The notes under the pieces are model-generated. The model was not told the origin of the DNA. It ran no database searches and worked only from the letters and a program-made list of their open reading frames with translations. DNA of 64,000 nucleotides from Naematelia aurantialba (taxonomy: Eukaryota; Basidiomycota; Tremellomycetes; Tremellales; Naemateliaceae), in contig JAKFAO010000006.1 of NCBI GenBank assembly GCA_021527695.1, forward strand, positions 186,001 to 250,000, written 5' to 3'. Shown piece by piece: positions 11,394 to 23,218 of the stretch; the first letter of the stretch is position 1; every line of letters starts with the position of its first letter. The translations under genes were made by a program, and so were the position numbers.

Positions 11394-12097
11394 TCCTCTG
11401 CTCTCTGCTCTACGGCAGGAGCGAGGATGTCAAGTGGACGTCAGGCAACAAATACTTTCACGCTCAAGATCTCGGCCGGGATTATCAATCCCTGGAGCCC
11501 CGAGTACGGCTCAAGACACACTTGACCATGGTGGGCTCAGACTCGGACGATGTATGCATAGACTTCGACCACCTGCTCGTTCTTGTGCATAGCATTGTCG
11601 ATCCACCACCCACTGCAGTCCGAGTGACGCGTTCACACTGCGAAACCCACTGCTGCAAACAACGTCGCAGCAGCGAATCGGCTCCCCTCTGCCGAATTCC
11701 CGAAACGTGTCCCAGTCGAGTAACATTCCTAGTCTCCACGGAGCCACAGAGACATTGCAGCAGAACACTTGTCGGCTCTCGACGGGCGACAGAGAGGCAA
11801 AGACAAGCCAAGACCAGCAAAGACCAGCAAAGACGAACGGGAACACAGTGGATGCGCAGCGAGTCGCGTCGGCGACGAGATTGACCCATGTCACGGACCT
11901 GCTCGACCGTTCGGGGCCTACACGTTCCGCCGGTCATTCGCTTGTCAACAACCCACCGTCCACTATCGTCGCTCTGCCGTTCAAATCTCCTTCCTAGCCG
12001 ACTGCAACCCACCCCCTCGGCGTTAGCATCAGCAGGCGTGTCTCGAAACAGTGCGAGACTCGTTTTCCGACCGATCCTGCTCTGCGTACCAACGGCC
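11394..12097. promoter_or_regulatory. Bidirectional promoter region
   Basis: About 700 bp between divergent starts of the methyltransferase (-) and the cation transporter (+). Contains a short duplication of 'aaagaccagc' near 11810-11835. No TATA box stands out. Confidence 0.4.
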
Positions 12098-13827
12098 ATG
12101 TCGCGTCGCGTCGCTAGCAGCAAGTCGAAACCCCGTACCGCTCCTTCGTCCACCGCTCCACACGCCCACACTCAGCCTGACGCACCCTCCCCCGCCTCGA
12201 CATCGGCACAAAGTCGCCACGACCATGCCGCCCACGACCACGACCATGACCATGATCATGGGAGCGGGATTTTCCACACCCACACACACGACCACTCGGA
12301 AGGCGCAGAACAAATCATCAAGGCGCTCAGCTCGGGCAAGGTGGACCGGGGAACCAGAATCACCCTGATCGGTCAGTCCATCCTCACCAGCGGCCCCTCT
12401 TCGACAGCCATCTCCTACCGCCCGTGTGCTGACCGTTGTTTGTAGGATTGGGCACCAACGTCGGTCTGACAATATCGAAAGGTCTAGCCGGACTATGGAT
12501 GAATTCTGCCTCACTCCTTGCAGAAGCGGGTCACAGCTTGTCCGACCTTCTCGGCGTAAGCCTCTCGCTACGTCTGGCACTGCTCGTGCTGACTTGCTAA
12601 GGACTTTGTCACACTGGCCACATGGCGGATATCGAGGCGACCACCGACCGACCGCTTTCCGTGGGGATACAGCAAGTTTGAGACTTTTGGGACCATGAGC
12701 GTCAGCGTCATCCTTGGTGAGTATCGCCGTCGTCCTCGGTTTCCTCTCTCATCAGAGAGCCCAGTGCGGATGCTGACGACTGCTAGTCGGCGGGGCGATT
12801 GGAATCGGCCTTCACTCGTACCACGTCGGTATCGCCTGTCTTGTTTCCTTTCGTGTGTCCCCGACTGATGTTTGTAGCTTCTCCTCCAAACCCTTCTGCC
12901 GTACCTCGAGACCCTGCCGCCAGAATCCATGTTCTCCAACCTCGGCGCCTACCTGCCAAACGGCGTGCCGTCCCCTCTGCTGGAGCTGTTCCACTCGCAC
13001 GGCCCATCGGCGGCGCCGCATGAGCACGGCGGCCTTGGCCACGATCACGGACACGGACACGATCACGGGCAGGTGACGGATGCGGCGGGGGCGATCTTGA
13101 ATCCCCATGCGGCGTGGTTTGCCCTTGCGAGCGTGTTGATCAAGGAGTATCTGTACCGACTGACCACGCGCGTGGCGGCCGAGGAACATAGTCCTGTGCT
13201 CAAGGCGAATGCCTTGCAGTGAGTCGCCCCACGCCACAAGCACCCTCGAAACAGAGTACACGCTGACATGCTCTTGCTCTTGCTTTCCGTAGTCACCGCG
13301 CCGACGCGCTGACCTCGCTGGTGGCGCTGACGTCTATCCTGGGCTCGTCGCTAGGGGGCTACCACTTCCTCGACCCGCTCGGCGGGCTCTTCGTCTCCTT
13401 CTTCATCCTGCAGCAAGGGCTCGGGTTGTCCAAGCTCGCGCTGCTCGAGCTGCTCGATGCCGGCGTGGACGCCAAGACGCAGCGGTCCATCGAGGCGATC
13501 GTGCAGGCCGAAGTCGACGGGACCCAGCTCCTGGGATGCCGAAACGTCCGCGGGGTGCGGTCCGGCGGCCAGACCCACCTCGACCTGACGATCAGCGTCC
13601 CGGCAGAGATGACGGTCGGACAGAGCCACGAGGTGGAGAGCCGCGTCCGCGAAGCGGTGATGCGCCAGCGCAGAGAGGTCAGGGAGGTCAAGATACACGT
13701 GCATGCGATGGGGAAGGACGAGATCAAGTTGCTGGCGGACGACAGGGCGCGGCTGAAGAACGGGGAGACGGGGACGCAGGCCGGCGGCAAGGACGGGCCC
13801 AAGTCGGACTTTGGCGGCGAGTGTTGA
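12098..13827 (+). CDS. Cation diffusion facilitator, MMT1/MMT2-like
   Basis: Divalent metal:proton antiporter of the CDF family. Closest by motif to the fungal mitochondrial metal (iron) transporters MMT1/MMT2: FPWGYSKFETFGTMSVS and FVTLATWRISRRP. CDF metal-site signatures are present in TM2 (AEAGHSLSD) and TM5 (HHRADALTS). Exons: 12098-12371, 12446-12555, 12602-12716, 12787-12824, 12878-13218, 13293-13827; 470 aa. Two His-rich segments occur, one in the N-terminal tail (HDHAAHDHDHDHDHG) and one between TM4 and TM5 (HDHGHGHDHG). The C-terminal cytoplasmic domain carries the CDF dimer fold (VRSGGQTHLDLTISV). The donor of the fourth intron (CAC|GTCGGT) is weak but forced by frame. Zinc, iron or manganese cannot be told from sequence. 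Confidence 0.88.
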
Positions 13828-14412
13828 GGATTGTGGTAGTGCACGTACAACATGGTGCGGAGTTGTCTGAGCGATGGTGTTGCGAGGCGTGAGGCGCGAG
13901 GCGAGATACGAGGGCGAGATACGAGGGCGAGGGCGAGATGGGGAGGTGCGTGGGCTGGGGTGCGAGGGTGGGGCGAGGGCGTTGATGAGGACGATTTCGA
14001 TGAGGTGTGAGGATACCATGCGCTTGCACTCCCACTGCCGCAGACTGTCCAGCTGGAGAGGAACGGCTACCTCGCTCGGGGCGTGCTCAAGCGCCAGACA
14101 TGGCAGAACGGAAACCGCGGGGAACCGCGGTCAGCGCAGTCAGTGTAGTCAGCGCAGTCAGTGTAGTCAGCGCAGTCAGTGTAGTCAGTGCAGTCAGTGC
14201 AGTCAGTGCAGTCAGTACAGTCAGTGGTGGCTAGTCGTTCGTGGTGGTCGTTACTTCCGGCGTGCCTCCAATCGCGATAGACGCAGATATCAGAGTATGT
14301 AGCAGATGCATGTACAGTTCGGCCTAGATGATGTATGATACGCATGCAGTAGATACAGTAGATACACTGCAGTAGGTTGATCTATGACACTATGATACAT
14401 GGAGCGGCGCTC
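13828..14412. other. Intergenic, convergent 3' ends, with repeats
   Basis: Between the CDF stop and the OCH1-like stop. Holds short 'gagatacgagggc' repeats at about 13905-13945 and the CAGTCAGTG array described separately. No gene seen. Confidence 0.4.
14131..14225. repeat. Tandem repeat, 9-18 bp unit (cagtcagtg)
   Basis: About ten copies of a 9-bp unit alternating between 'tcagtgtag' and 'tcagcgcag' forms, so a higher-order 18-bp period is visible in the first part. Confidence 0.9.
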
Positions 14413-17381
14413 TCAGTTGTTCTTCCAACTGCCACGGAAGAGATGTTCCACCATTGCCTGCGGATCTGCGCCCAGTCAGCAAGAGCAGGAAGGGCGAAAA
14501 GGTGACAGGTGGAAAGGCGACGAGTAGAAAGGCGACGGGTGGAAAGGTGACGGGTGGAAAGGAAACCGACTCACGCCACCCAGGCTGGGAGCCAAAGTTG
14601 CCGACGCCCGGACTGAATCCAGTCACTGGCAAGATGACAATCTCGCCGACGCGCAGCGGTTGCCGTAGGTCTTTGAGGTCGGTCCAGTTCATGCCGAACT
14701 TGATGCGGAGGTAGCTGCGACCCGAGTCAGCTATTCGTTCGTCGACACCACGCGCCGCACGGCGAATGCGAGCCGATCCAGTCGGACACCCGACAACTAG
14801 GACAATATCGACGAAGCGAAGACAATATCGACGAAGCGAAGGCAACATCGACAAAGCGAAGACAATATCTACGAGATGGAACGAATCTCGAGGACGAGGA
14901 CAATCGAGGGCAAGGACAAATTTGATCCAGCACACTCACCTCAGCACCGCATCGGTCCACACCCCCGGCCCCGTCCACGCCATGACGCCCCCGGCCCCTC
15001 CGACCTTTTCGTCATCCAGCACCCGCATGCGCGCGAGCGCCTTGGCCTCCTTGTACCGCCCCAACGTGTTCAGCTGGCGCATGTGGACCGCGTGTTCTTG
15101 CGCCCAATCAATCGCGTGTGCTGTTTCGTGTAATACCCGCAGAAGGGCGTTCAGTGCAATGGGGTGGTGAGGCGCCGATGCCATTGTCCACTGCACAATC
15201 TGCATCTGGACGATCGTCAGTCGGGCAATCTCGGATAAGGAGCAATGTCAGGATGGTGAGTGTGCGGCATGTGAGGGTGTGCGGCATGTGAGGATGATAG
15301 CGATATTATGATATTGGCAACGCTACATGGGGGTGGAAAGACAGTGGCAGTGGGGAATGGGTCGGAGAATGACGACATAACCAGAATAGCAACCTGGAAA
15401 GCAGAGCGATCAGACACTCACAGGCCGGGGCCACCAATCAAACCAGTCCTCTCTTCCTCCTACGTCCGCCTCGATCCCAACAATGACGCTCGGCCGTCCG
15501 AGCACATCATCGACGTCTTCGCCATCTTCGACGATGCGTTTCCGCCTCGCCTCGTCCAGCCACCCTTCACCGTTGCGCCACAAGGACGCGCTATGACCCC
15601 ATATACTGGGGTTTTTGAGAAGGCGCGTGTCGGTGTCCGAGTAGATGCCCCCTTCGAGCAGGAGGAGGAGGTACCGCAGTGCGTCGGACCGCTGGCGCAC
15701 GTCAGCGAGGCGGGGTTGATAAAGGAAGGCGAGAAAGGGGGAGGATGAAGTTGGGAGAACCGGAAGCACAGGACAATAGAAGGACAGCTCGAAAACTCAC
15801 CAGGATTCCAGTCGGAAAGGCATTCCACATCTGCTCGATCCGCGAGCGTCGCAGCTTCTTGGCCACCCATGCGTCTGCTTTTCTACGGCAGCTCAGCACC
15901 CACAACCACGGCCATATGGGTATGTCCCGCTGGGACGAAAATGTCAATGTAAGATGGGGAGAAGGAGGAGAAGAGGAAGAGGAAGAGAAGAGGAAAGAAG
16001 AGCAATTGCAAGAGCAAGAGACAAACAATAGCAAGAGGAAGAGGACCCACTTGTCCGTCATGAGCTCCCACTGCCAGCCCTCTGCTTGGGCCACGCCGTC
16101 TCGCCAGCTGCCAACCTCGTTCGACTCGGCCTGCCGAGTATCTTTGTCCGTCTGCCACATGCGCTTGTGTACATCCCACGCTTCCAGTTCTGCCCCTGCC
16201 TCGTTTTCTTTATCGTCGCCCTTCGCTTGCTCAGATTGCACCTCGTCCTCGCTTTGATCCCAACCTGCCCGGCTACCGAGATACCGCTGCAATCCCGCCT
16301 TGAGCTTTGTGGCCTCTGCTTTCGGGAACGCCACTTGGGCAAACTCGCTCATCGCGTCCCGGTACGACTCAAAGTCTGGATGGCCGAGCTTGTACACGTT
16401 GTCCGCAAAGGACCCGAGCTCAGATAACGCAGGTGCGTCGGGATCCACGGGGGGATTAGGAGGCCACGGGGTGATACCCCCTACTAGCCTATCTCCGCGC
16501 AGGTCGAGGCCCCAGTTCGCCAATGGGTCTGGCGGAACGTCGATTTCAGCTTCAGCTTCCGCCTCGGGCTCAATCTCGGCGCCAAGCTCGGACTCAGACT
16601 CGGGATCGGAAATCATGTCGGGTGCGCCGTGGAAGGTCCCGCCCGAGCCGACAAGTACGCCGGGAATGATGAGATCAGTGTCGTCGCCGACGTTGCCTCG
16701 CATAGGTGCTGCGGAGCGTCAGCAAGGTCTCTGCAGCAGTCACGGCACATCGATATCGATCCATCTGTCTCTTGTCTGTGTCCTGGGAGGTCGGTGGACA
16801 CGTTATCTCCCAGCTAGGCTGAGCTGGCATTGGACCTCGACCTGGATTTGGGAGTGGACGGAAAGGCACGCACATTTCTCCCATTGTCGGGGGGACAAGC
16901 TTTGCACCTCTGGCAAGCCCAGGTAATACACCCCGCCAAAGAGCATCCCAAGCACCAGAGCCGCCTGGCCCAGCATGCGCCGCTTGCGCAGCCCAATCAA
17001 CGGAGCCGTCGACACAGAGCCCGTGCGCGAGTGCGATTGCGGGTTGCCATGCCCATGGGAGTGCGAGTGGCGTGCTGCGCCTGGCCCCGGTCCAGGCAGA
17101 GACATGCTTGGCAGCTTTTCGTGTAGGCTCGAGTCGCGGGGAGCCGTACTGATCTTCAGAGTGGGGAACGAGAAGGGGATTGGGACTATTTTCGAATTGC
17201 GCCGCGTCGACGGCGGTGATGGCGATTGCGAGCGCGAGGTCGAGGATGACCCGGCCGTCATTGACGGCGACGAGATGCTGGTAGCTTGAACATGTACATC
17301 GCGGTGTGGTAGCGGATGTATCGGTGACTGAAACTGATGTAGAGATGAGGGGGATGCAGTAGACGCCATTTCTTTTGACAT
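14413..17381 (-). CDS. OCH1: GT32 alpha-1,6-mannosyltransferase, OCH1-like
   Basis: Type II Golgi glycosyltransferase of family GT32, expected to start the outer chain on N-glycans with GDP-mannose. Exons: 16874-17381, 16047-16708, 15801-15929, 15422-15691, 14940-15205, 14575-14714, 14413-14465; 675 aa. After a ~130-residue Ser/Pro-rich cytoplasmic region comes one membrane anchor (MLGQAALVLGMLFGGVYYLG). An acidic linker follows. The catalytic core has RSDALRYLLLLLEGGIYSD with the DxD motif (SDTDT), then MQIVQWTMASAPHHP and the family's C-terminal block PVTGFSPGVG...FRGSWK. The acidic insert is longer than in yeast Och1. Introns 5 and 6 contain short tandem repeats. It could be another GT32 member (for example a MIPC synthase type), but the C-terminal block favours OCH1. 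Confidence 0.82.
14505..14570. repeat. 15-16 bp repeat in OCH1-like intron 6
   Basis: Four degenerate copies of 'ggaaaggygacgrgt' within the intron 14466-14574. Confidence 0.75.
14801..14875. repeat. 20-bp tandem repeat in OCH1-like intron 5
   Basis: Nearly four copies of gacaatatcgacgaagcgaa inside the intron 14715-14939; the first two are identical. Confidence 0.88.
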
Positions 17382-18436
17382 GGTCGCAGCAGCAATCACT
17401 GCTGCGGCCGCCTCGAGCAAGGGAAAAAAGGCGCAAAGTTGGATTTCCGTAGTCGGGTCCCCCGCAGTCGGCTCTCGACGAGCCACTGCCAAGAAGAGGG
17501 ACAAGGTTTGGTTAGTGCCAAGAGTGAGTGCGGCTTGGCTTGGGTACTTGTAGGTGACTGGGTGTCGTGGTCGCTGTCGTTGTCGTTGTCGTTGTTGTTG
17601 TTGTTGTGAGACTGAGACTGACAGGCAGAAGGTAGCTGGACTGGAACGAAGATGTCAAAATGACGTAAATAGAACAGGCAAGCGGCGCTATCGGAATACC
17701 GACCGTTGCACGCTATCCCACAACGAACATCCCACACAGAGGTAGTCTCTAGTTACTCGTGCATACGGGAACAAGCTGGGCAAGCCCGTCGTCGTTGAAG
17801 GTCACACTGTCATGGACAGCTACTCACTGAGAGGACTAAGGCCCGTCGACACCGTGGCGGTCCCCGCATCTTTCGGGAAACTGTGCCTCCCTCCTTTCCC
17901 CCGGTACCACAACTACAACCCCCTCTGGCAAAAGTGCACTGTAGCCGAGAGATACCTTGTCGTATCCTTGTCCACTACTGTCCTTTTGCTCGCCCAGAAG
18001 ACGTGTTCAAGAATGTCCTCGCAAGGAAGACGACGCACCGTAAACGCCGGCATGCATGGTGCCGCCACGGGCCACATGGCGGCGCGCGCCGCTCGACTTG
18101 TTCCCGCGCTCAAGCGACCATCGGCTTCTCGTCGTTTTTCCACGGGATACTTTGACAGGCCAGCTCATTGAGCGCGTCAGATGGCCAACGTCGCTCTTTT
18201 AGCTTGACCAGCGACGGACGCGACGATCAGCAACGCCGACCGACCAGTGACGCTCAAAGAAAACAATCAGCCACTGCCGGGCGATCGGGCATAGCAACAC
18301 GCTCACTCGCCGCGCACCGTCCTTTCACCAGCTGGCGGTCGAATCCCCGCGCACAACAAGATATTCCTGCCCCTCCATTCATCGCGATTATCTTTCCGTA
18401 CTGCGAACACCTTGGGTGGACTAGAAGCAAGACGAC
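17382..18436. promoter_or_regulatory. Bidirectional promoter region
   Basis: About 1 kb between divergent starts of the OCH1-like gene (-) and the ArfGAP gene (+). A (gtc gtt)n/(gtt)n tract is present at about 17570-17608. No other gene seen. Confidence 0.4.
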
Positions 18437-20909
18437 ATGACGAGCGACAAGAGACACGAGCGGATGTTAGAGGAGGTTCTGCAGCTGCCTGGAAACGGTA
18501 AGCCATACGCCAGCAGTCGTGGCTCTTGACTCCTTTTCTCCCAAGCCATCGTGTCTCCTTCCTTTCGAGCGTGTCCTGCCAAGATTGGATTGGCGTACAT
18601 CACGTCACGACACCACGCATCACACCACATGGACGCTAAGAAATGGGAGCGGGCTGACGTGAGGGCAGAGACGTGTGCGGATTGCCATGCGATAGCACCG
18701 AGATGGGCGTCGGTCAACCTCGGCATCTTTCTCTGCGTCGGCTGTGCGTCGATACATCGTAAACTCGGCACCCACAGGTCCCGCGTGTGCGTTGCTTTGT
18801 TTCTCGCCTTGGTATGCGCTGACAGTGAGGATTGCGCTCTCCATGACCTTGCATCGCTTTACATGACTTCTCCTTCTCTGCTCATCTTCAACCGTCGACC
18901 TCTCACACCTAACCGACGTCATCTCCCACTGGCTTTCTTCACAATGCTTTCCTTTAATCCTACGCCGTCTTCTTATCGCATCCTCCGTCCCTGTTCATCC
19001 CTCTTGATCCCATCCTGCTCCGTGGTTTCGCTCTGCAACCTGATCGACGTGCAGCAAATCGGTGACGATGGACACCTGGACGCGCGAGCAAATCACCACG
19101 ATGCGGCAGATTGGCAACACCGCTTCGAACCGCATTTACAACCCCGACGAGCACCTGCATCCCCCGCCCAGCAACACCATCCACTCTGAGCGCGACTCGG
19201 AGATCGAAAAGTACATTCGGCGCAAGTACGAGCAGGGCGCATTCAAGGCTGGTGCAGGTGCGGGTGCGGGGGCTGGGCCGTCTCGACCTGCACCTACGAG
19301 CCTGAATCGGGCGCGTGAGGCCCAGGGCCGAGCGACGAGCGTCGGGCTGAACGGCACGACCGACGGATACGTGGGCGGCCGTGTTGCAGGATTCACGGGG
19401 GGATACGCGAGCGGGAGTGTGGGCGGGTACTCGGGATACCCCGGCTCAAATGGACTGGGGTTGGGGGCACGCGTCGAGGAGAACAGGCAGAATCCGGAAC
19501 TGAACGACGTGCTCATCAAGAACCCTGTCAACGGGCTCCCGAAGGGCGAGAGAGAGCTGCCTGCCCTGCCTGTTGTTTCGGGACTGGGTAGTGCGGCGCC
19601 GCGGGAACGACCGGGGAGCGCGAATCGGTCCAGAGAGGGCCAGCTCGTCGATCTTTCGGGCGCGGGCGGACTACAGATCAACGGGCAGGCTTCTGGCGCT
19701 TCCTTTTGGACCCAAGGGCAGTTTGGACAGCCGCAACAACCACAACCACAACAACCCGCCCGTGCCCAGTCACAACCTACTTCAGCGCTCGCCTCGCCAA
19801 ACATCAACTCGAACCCTGCGTTTTCGCAGCACACCGCAGGGTTTGCAGTCTACCCGAGCCAGAACCACATCCAGAGCATCCACACCCAGACTCAGAACCA
19901 ACCCCAGCTGCAGACACAGCCTCAGAACCAACCCCAGCTGCAGACCCAGACCCAGAACCCATCGCAGCGGCAGAACCTGAATGGCAGCTCTGGGACGGCG
20001 CTGGTGCAGGGGCAGGGGCAGTACCTGTCTCCCAGCTCGATCGGCTCGGGCGCGTTCGGGCAGTCACCGGGCGCGACGTCGCCGCTTCAGCAGAACGGCC
20101 AGTACCTGGCCATGGCGAGTTTCCACACACCGCAACAACAACAGTCACAGCAACAGCAGCAGCAGCAACAGTCACAGCAACAGTTACAGCACCAACAGTC
20201 ACAGCAACAGCCACTGGGGACTCTGCCCTTCCAGCAGGGAGGGTATCAGACGGCGTCGTTTCAGCAGCCATCTTCGTTTCAGCAACCGTCATCGTTTCAG
20301 CAACCGTCATCGTTTCAGCAATCATCTTTTCAGCAACCGTCATCGTTTCAGCAGTCATCTTCATTTCAGCAACCGTCGTCGTTCCAGCAATCATCTTCGT
20401 TCCAGCAACCGTCGTCATTCCAGCAATCATCTCCATCGTTCCCGCCATCCTCTGCCCAGTCATCGCCGTTCCAGCAATCCACTTCATTCTCTCAACCGTC
20501 ATCGTTCCAACAATCATCTTCGTTCTCGCCACCATCGTCGTTCCAACAACCATCGTCGTTTTCTCTCTCGTCGTCCTACCAGATCCCGAGCCAAACGCCG
20601 CAAAACCACTCTTACTCGACCCAGTCTTTCTCCAACCAGGCCCAGTCGCCGTTCCCCCACACTCAACAGGCACAGCAGCAGCAGTATACGTTGAACTCGA
20701 TGAACGGCGCGTACCAGCAGACCAACCCTTTCATGACGGCCCAGGCCCAGGCCCAGGGACAGGGACAGGGAATGCAGGGCATGCCGGGCATGCAAGGATT
20801 GCAAGGGGTACAAGGGATGCACGGGATGCAAGGAGGGCAAGGGGTGCAAGGGATGCACGGGATGCAAGGGCTCCAGAACGGCATGTGGGGATTCCAAGGC
20901 GGCTTGTGA
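18437..20909 (+). CDS. ArfGAP with Gln/Ser-rich prion-like tail
   Basis: GTPase-activating protein for Arf small GTPases in vesicle transport. Exons: 18437-18497, 18669-18786, 19055-20909; 677 aa. The zinc finger is complete: [17 protein letters not shown] with C-x2-C, then [16 protein letters not shown] with the second C-x2-C and the conserved Arg. [20 protein letters not shown] completes the ArfGAP fold. The tail (residue ~130 onward) is disordered: Gly-rich, then Gln-rich blocks, about 15 copies of an SSFQQ-type unit (20260-20560), and a final run of QGMxGMQG repeats. It resembles the Gts1/Ucp3 type of fungal ArfGAP, whose Gln-rich tails are known. Which Arf it acts on is unknown. Confidence 0.88.
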
Positions 20910-21464
20910 TGCGGCTGGGGGGCTCTGGCGGTACCAGATCCCGAAGAGACACAATTGTGTTGCTATAGTATACCGTAGTGGTGGCTTGCGGGCCTAGTGA
21001 TTGCCTGCATGCGTAGTGATGTCCTGCAGATCTAGTGACTTGCACGTCTAGTGGCCTGCAGATTTAGTGGCTTGCACTTCTAGTGGCTTGCGTGAACGTA
21101 TGTCTTGACGATGATGACAGCTAGTGCGGTGGATGCCGTCGAGTACATTGAACAATGTCACAAAGACAGGAATTGGTCGGACGACCGCGATACCTCGCTG
21201 TCCTCCGCCGCCTGACTTGTTGGTCGGGGTACCTTGCCATTCCGAACATATTGGCCGTCTGCGCTTGGTGATCGGCAACGGTGGATGGTGGACCGTGCAT
21301 GAAGATTGGTGAGCCGCGAATTATGGATAATGGATATGAATATGAAGGATGGACGATGATGGATGACGAGCAGCGAACGGTGACGGCGAGGCGACGGCGA
21401 CGGCGACAACGAACGCGAACCAGATCCTACTAGTTCGGCGTCTACGTTGTCTCTCCACGCCGCC
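20910..21464. other. Intergenic, convergent 3' ends
   Basis: Between the ArfGAP stop and the stop of the conserved minus-strand gene. Carries the tandem repeat at 20995-21090 and a GAY-rich tract at about 21320-21420. No gene seen. Confidence 0.4.
20995..21090. repeat. About 17-20 bp degenerate tandem repeat
   Basis: Five or six copies of a 'tctagtggcttgcac'-like unit, with variants gcgtagtgatgtcctgcaga and tctagtggcctgcagat. Confidence 0.85.
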
Positions 21465-23218
21465 TCAACCTCCCCCGCGCATGGCCGCATCGTACTCGTG
21501 CTCTGTCAACTCGTACCCCCACTGCCAGAGACACTGCCTCAACACCCTTCCGACATCTTCGTTTTGCAGGCCTGTGGCCTTGCCGCCTGCCTGCTGGACC
21601 TTCTTCAGCAAGGCGCGCTTGAACCGCCCCGTCGGGCCGGCAACTTTGAGCCCTGCGAGTGTCAGCTGGAACTGGTGACGGGTACGTGGGAGATGAGGCA
21701 GATCAACGGGATATACAAGCAGGTTGGAGATGGCGAAACCGTGCGATAGAGGGGAAGAACGATGGGGACCGTTGCCCAGACGGGCGGGTCATGTATAATG
21801 GCAATAACCGGCAAGGATGCAACGCATCACGGGATATGACGTTAAGCAGTACAGTGCAAGACAATGACGGTATGTAATGACGGAAAACATAAACTTGAAG
21901 ACGGAGACGATCATGGTGACAGTCGGAAGTGTCGGTGAGAGCGCGGGAGGACAGCAAGACGATGGAACCCACATCGCCGGACCTGCCGCTCATCGTCCTC
22001 GCACCGCCGGCCCTCCCAGAACCGGACATACCACTGTGCCCAGCCCCTGGGGTCGCCAGGCCAGATCCAGCCTGCCTTCTCCCATTCCTGCAGGCTCTGA
22101 CCGGCGCGTACCGCAAAGCGATTCACGTCCGCGTCCGGCACGGGGTTGGCTAGGTGCGTCGCGCGTTGAGTGGGGAGGAGGGTGAATGGGAGCGCGGGGA
22201 TGTCGATCGTCGATGAGAGAGGGGTTTTGAGGACGTTCGAGTAGGTGTCGCTGGGCATGTCAGCGATTACCAATTGCGGCCGCCCCCTTGTGCGAGTCCA
22301 GTCGCACATTGCGATATCATCCCTGGTACTGCCATATACACATGATGCTGGGAAAGGAGATACGCGACAAGGGATCTGGGACGAGGAGGGTCTGGTGTGG
22401 CCAGCCGCAGCACTGACATGAAGAAGCTGCCGCCAAACGCCCCCCCAGCGAACATCTCCTCGGGCGTCAGGTTCGGCGTGAACACGCCGCTCCAGCGCTC
22501 TTCGAACTGCAGCACGCCAGAAGGCGAGCGAGTCGGCTGGGGCGCGGGGGACGAAAGACCATACGGCGAGTCGGCGTACTTGACGGCAGCGGCTGGGATC
22601 TGCGGCGTGCGGCCTTTCGGTAGCGGAGCGAAATGCGGTTGCGGCCGTGACGGCTGCCGGGTTACCAGGCTACGAGCAAGATCAGTCAGAAATCGCTGCC
22701 TAGTATCATGTGTCCATGTGGATACGGAGGGAGGAAGCTCACACGTCGGGTGTTCTCGGAGCGCGTCCGGCCACTCTGGCGCTCCTGCGAGTCGGTCGTG
22801 CACTCTGGCTGTTGCGCAATTGCATACTGCGAGTGACCTCTCTCGATTCCGTTTCGGCCAGTTTGGGCTTCTTGGGAGGCTTGGGGGGCTTGGGCGGTGG
22901 GGGCCGATTTGACGTGGCCATGAAACCAAGTGATGCGAGCAGCGCATCGCGCTGTCTATTCACTTGTCAGCGAGCACCATGGACGCCCTCTGTGTAAGAC
23001 CACAAAGTAAACCACAGGAGGGACACATCCGGGACAGAGAGAACACCAGCATACAGCCGGCGAGACGCTCACTTGATATTCGCGAGACGCTCTTGCTCGT
23101 ACGCATCCAGCTCATTCAACTCTTCCGAGCCTGATCTCGAGCCAGAGGCTGAGGTAAGAGGGGAAGCAGAGCGGCGCGTGAGCGGGCGACTGGCGATCGT
23201 CGCGTCGACGTCGGGCAT
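21465..23218 (-). CDS. Conserved fungal protein of unknown function, 358 aa
   Basis: Exons: 23073-23218, 22743-22955, 22418-22669, 21973-22250, 21465-21652, all GT-AG, 358 aa. The ATG at 23218 is the first in frame. Recognisable blocks: YEQERLANIKQRDALLASLG near residue 45; a Pro/Lys-rich basic stretch; a central block FTPNLTPEEMFAGGAFGGSF; then NRFAVRAGQSLQEWEKAGWI, DPRGWAQWYVRFWEGRRCED and VAGPTGRFKRALLKK, ending WQWGYELTEHEYDA. I recall this domain combination from other fungi as an uncharacterised conserved protein, but cannot name a role. The regular Trp/Arg blocks and basic N-terminus would fit a nuclear protein; that is inference. Confidence 0.72.

Noticed and set aside
14131..14225. 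CRISPR-like repeat array
   Set aside because: Units are contiguous 9-18 bp tandem repeats without unique spacers, in a eukaryotic genome.
19706..20968. Large alternative frames over the ArfGAP Gln-rich exon (420 aa plus, 289 aa minus)
   Set aside because: Low-complexity repeats are open in several frames; only the frame joined to the ArfGAP finger has family support.
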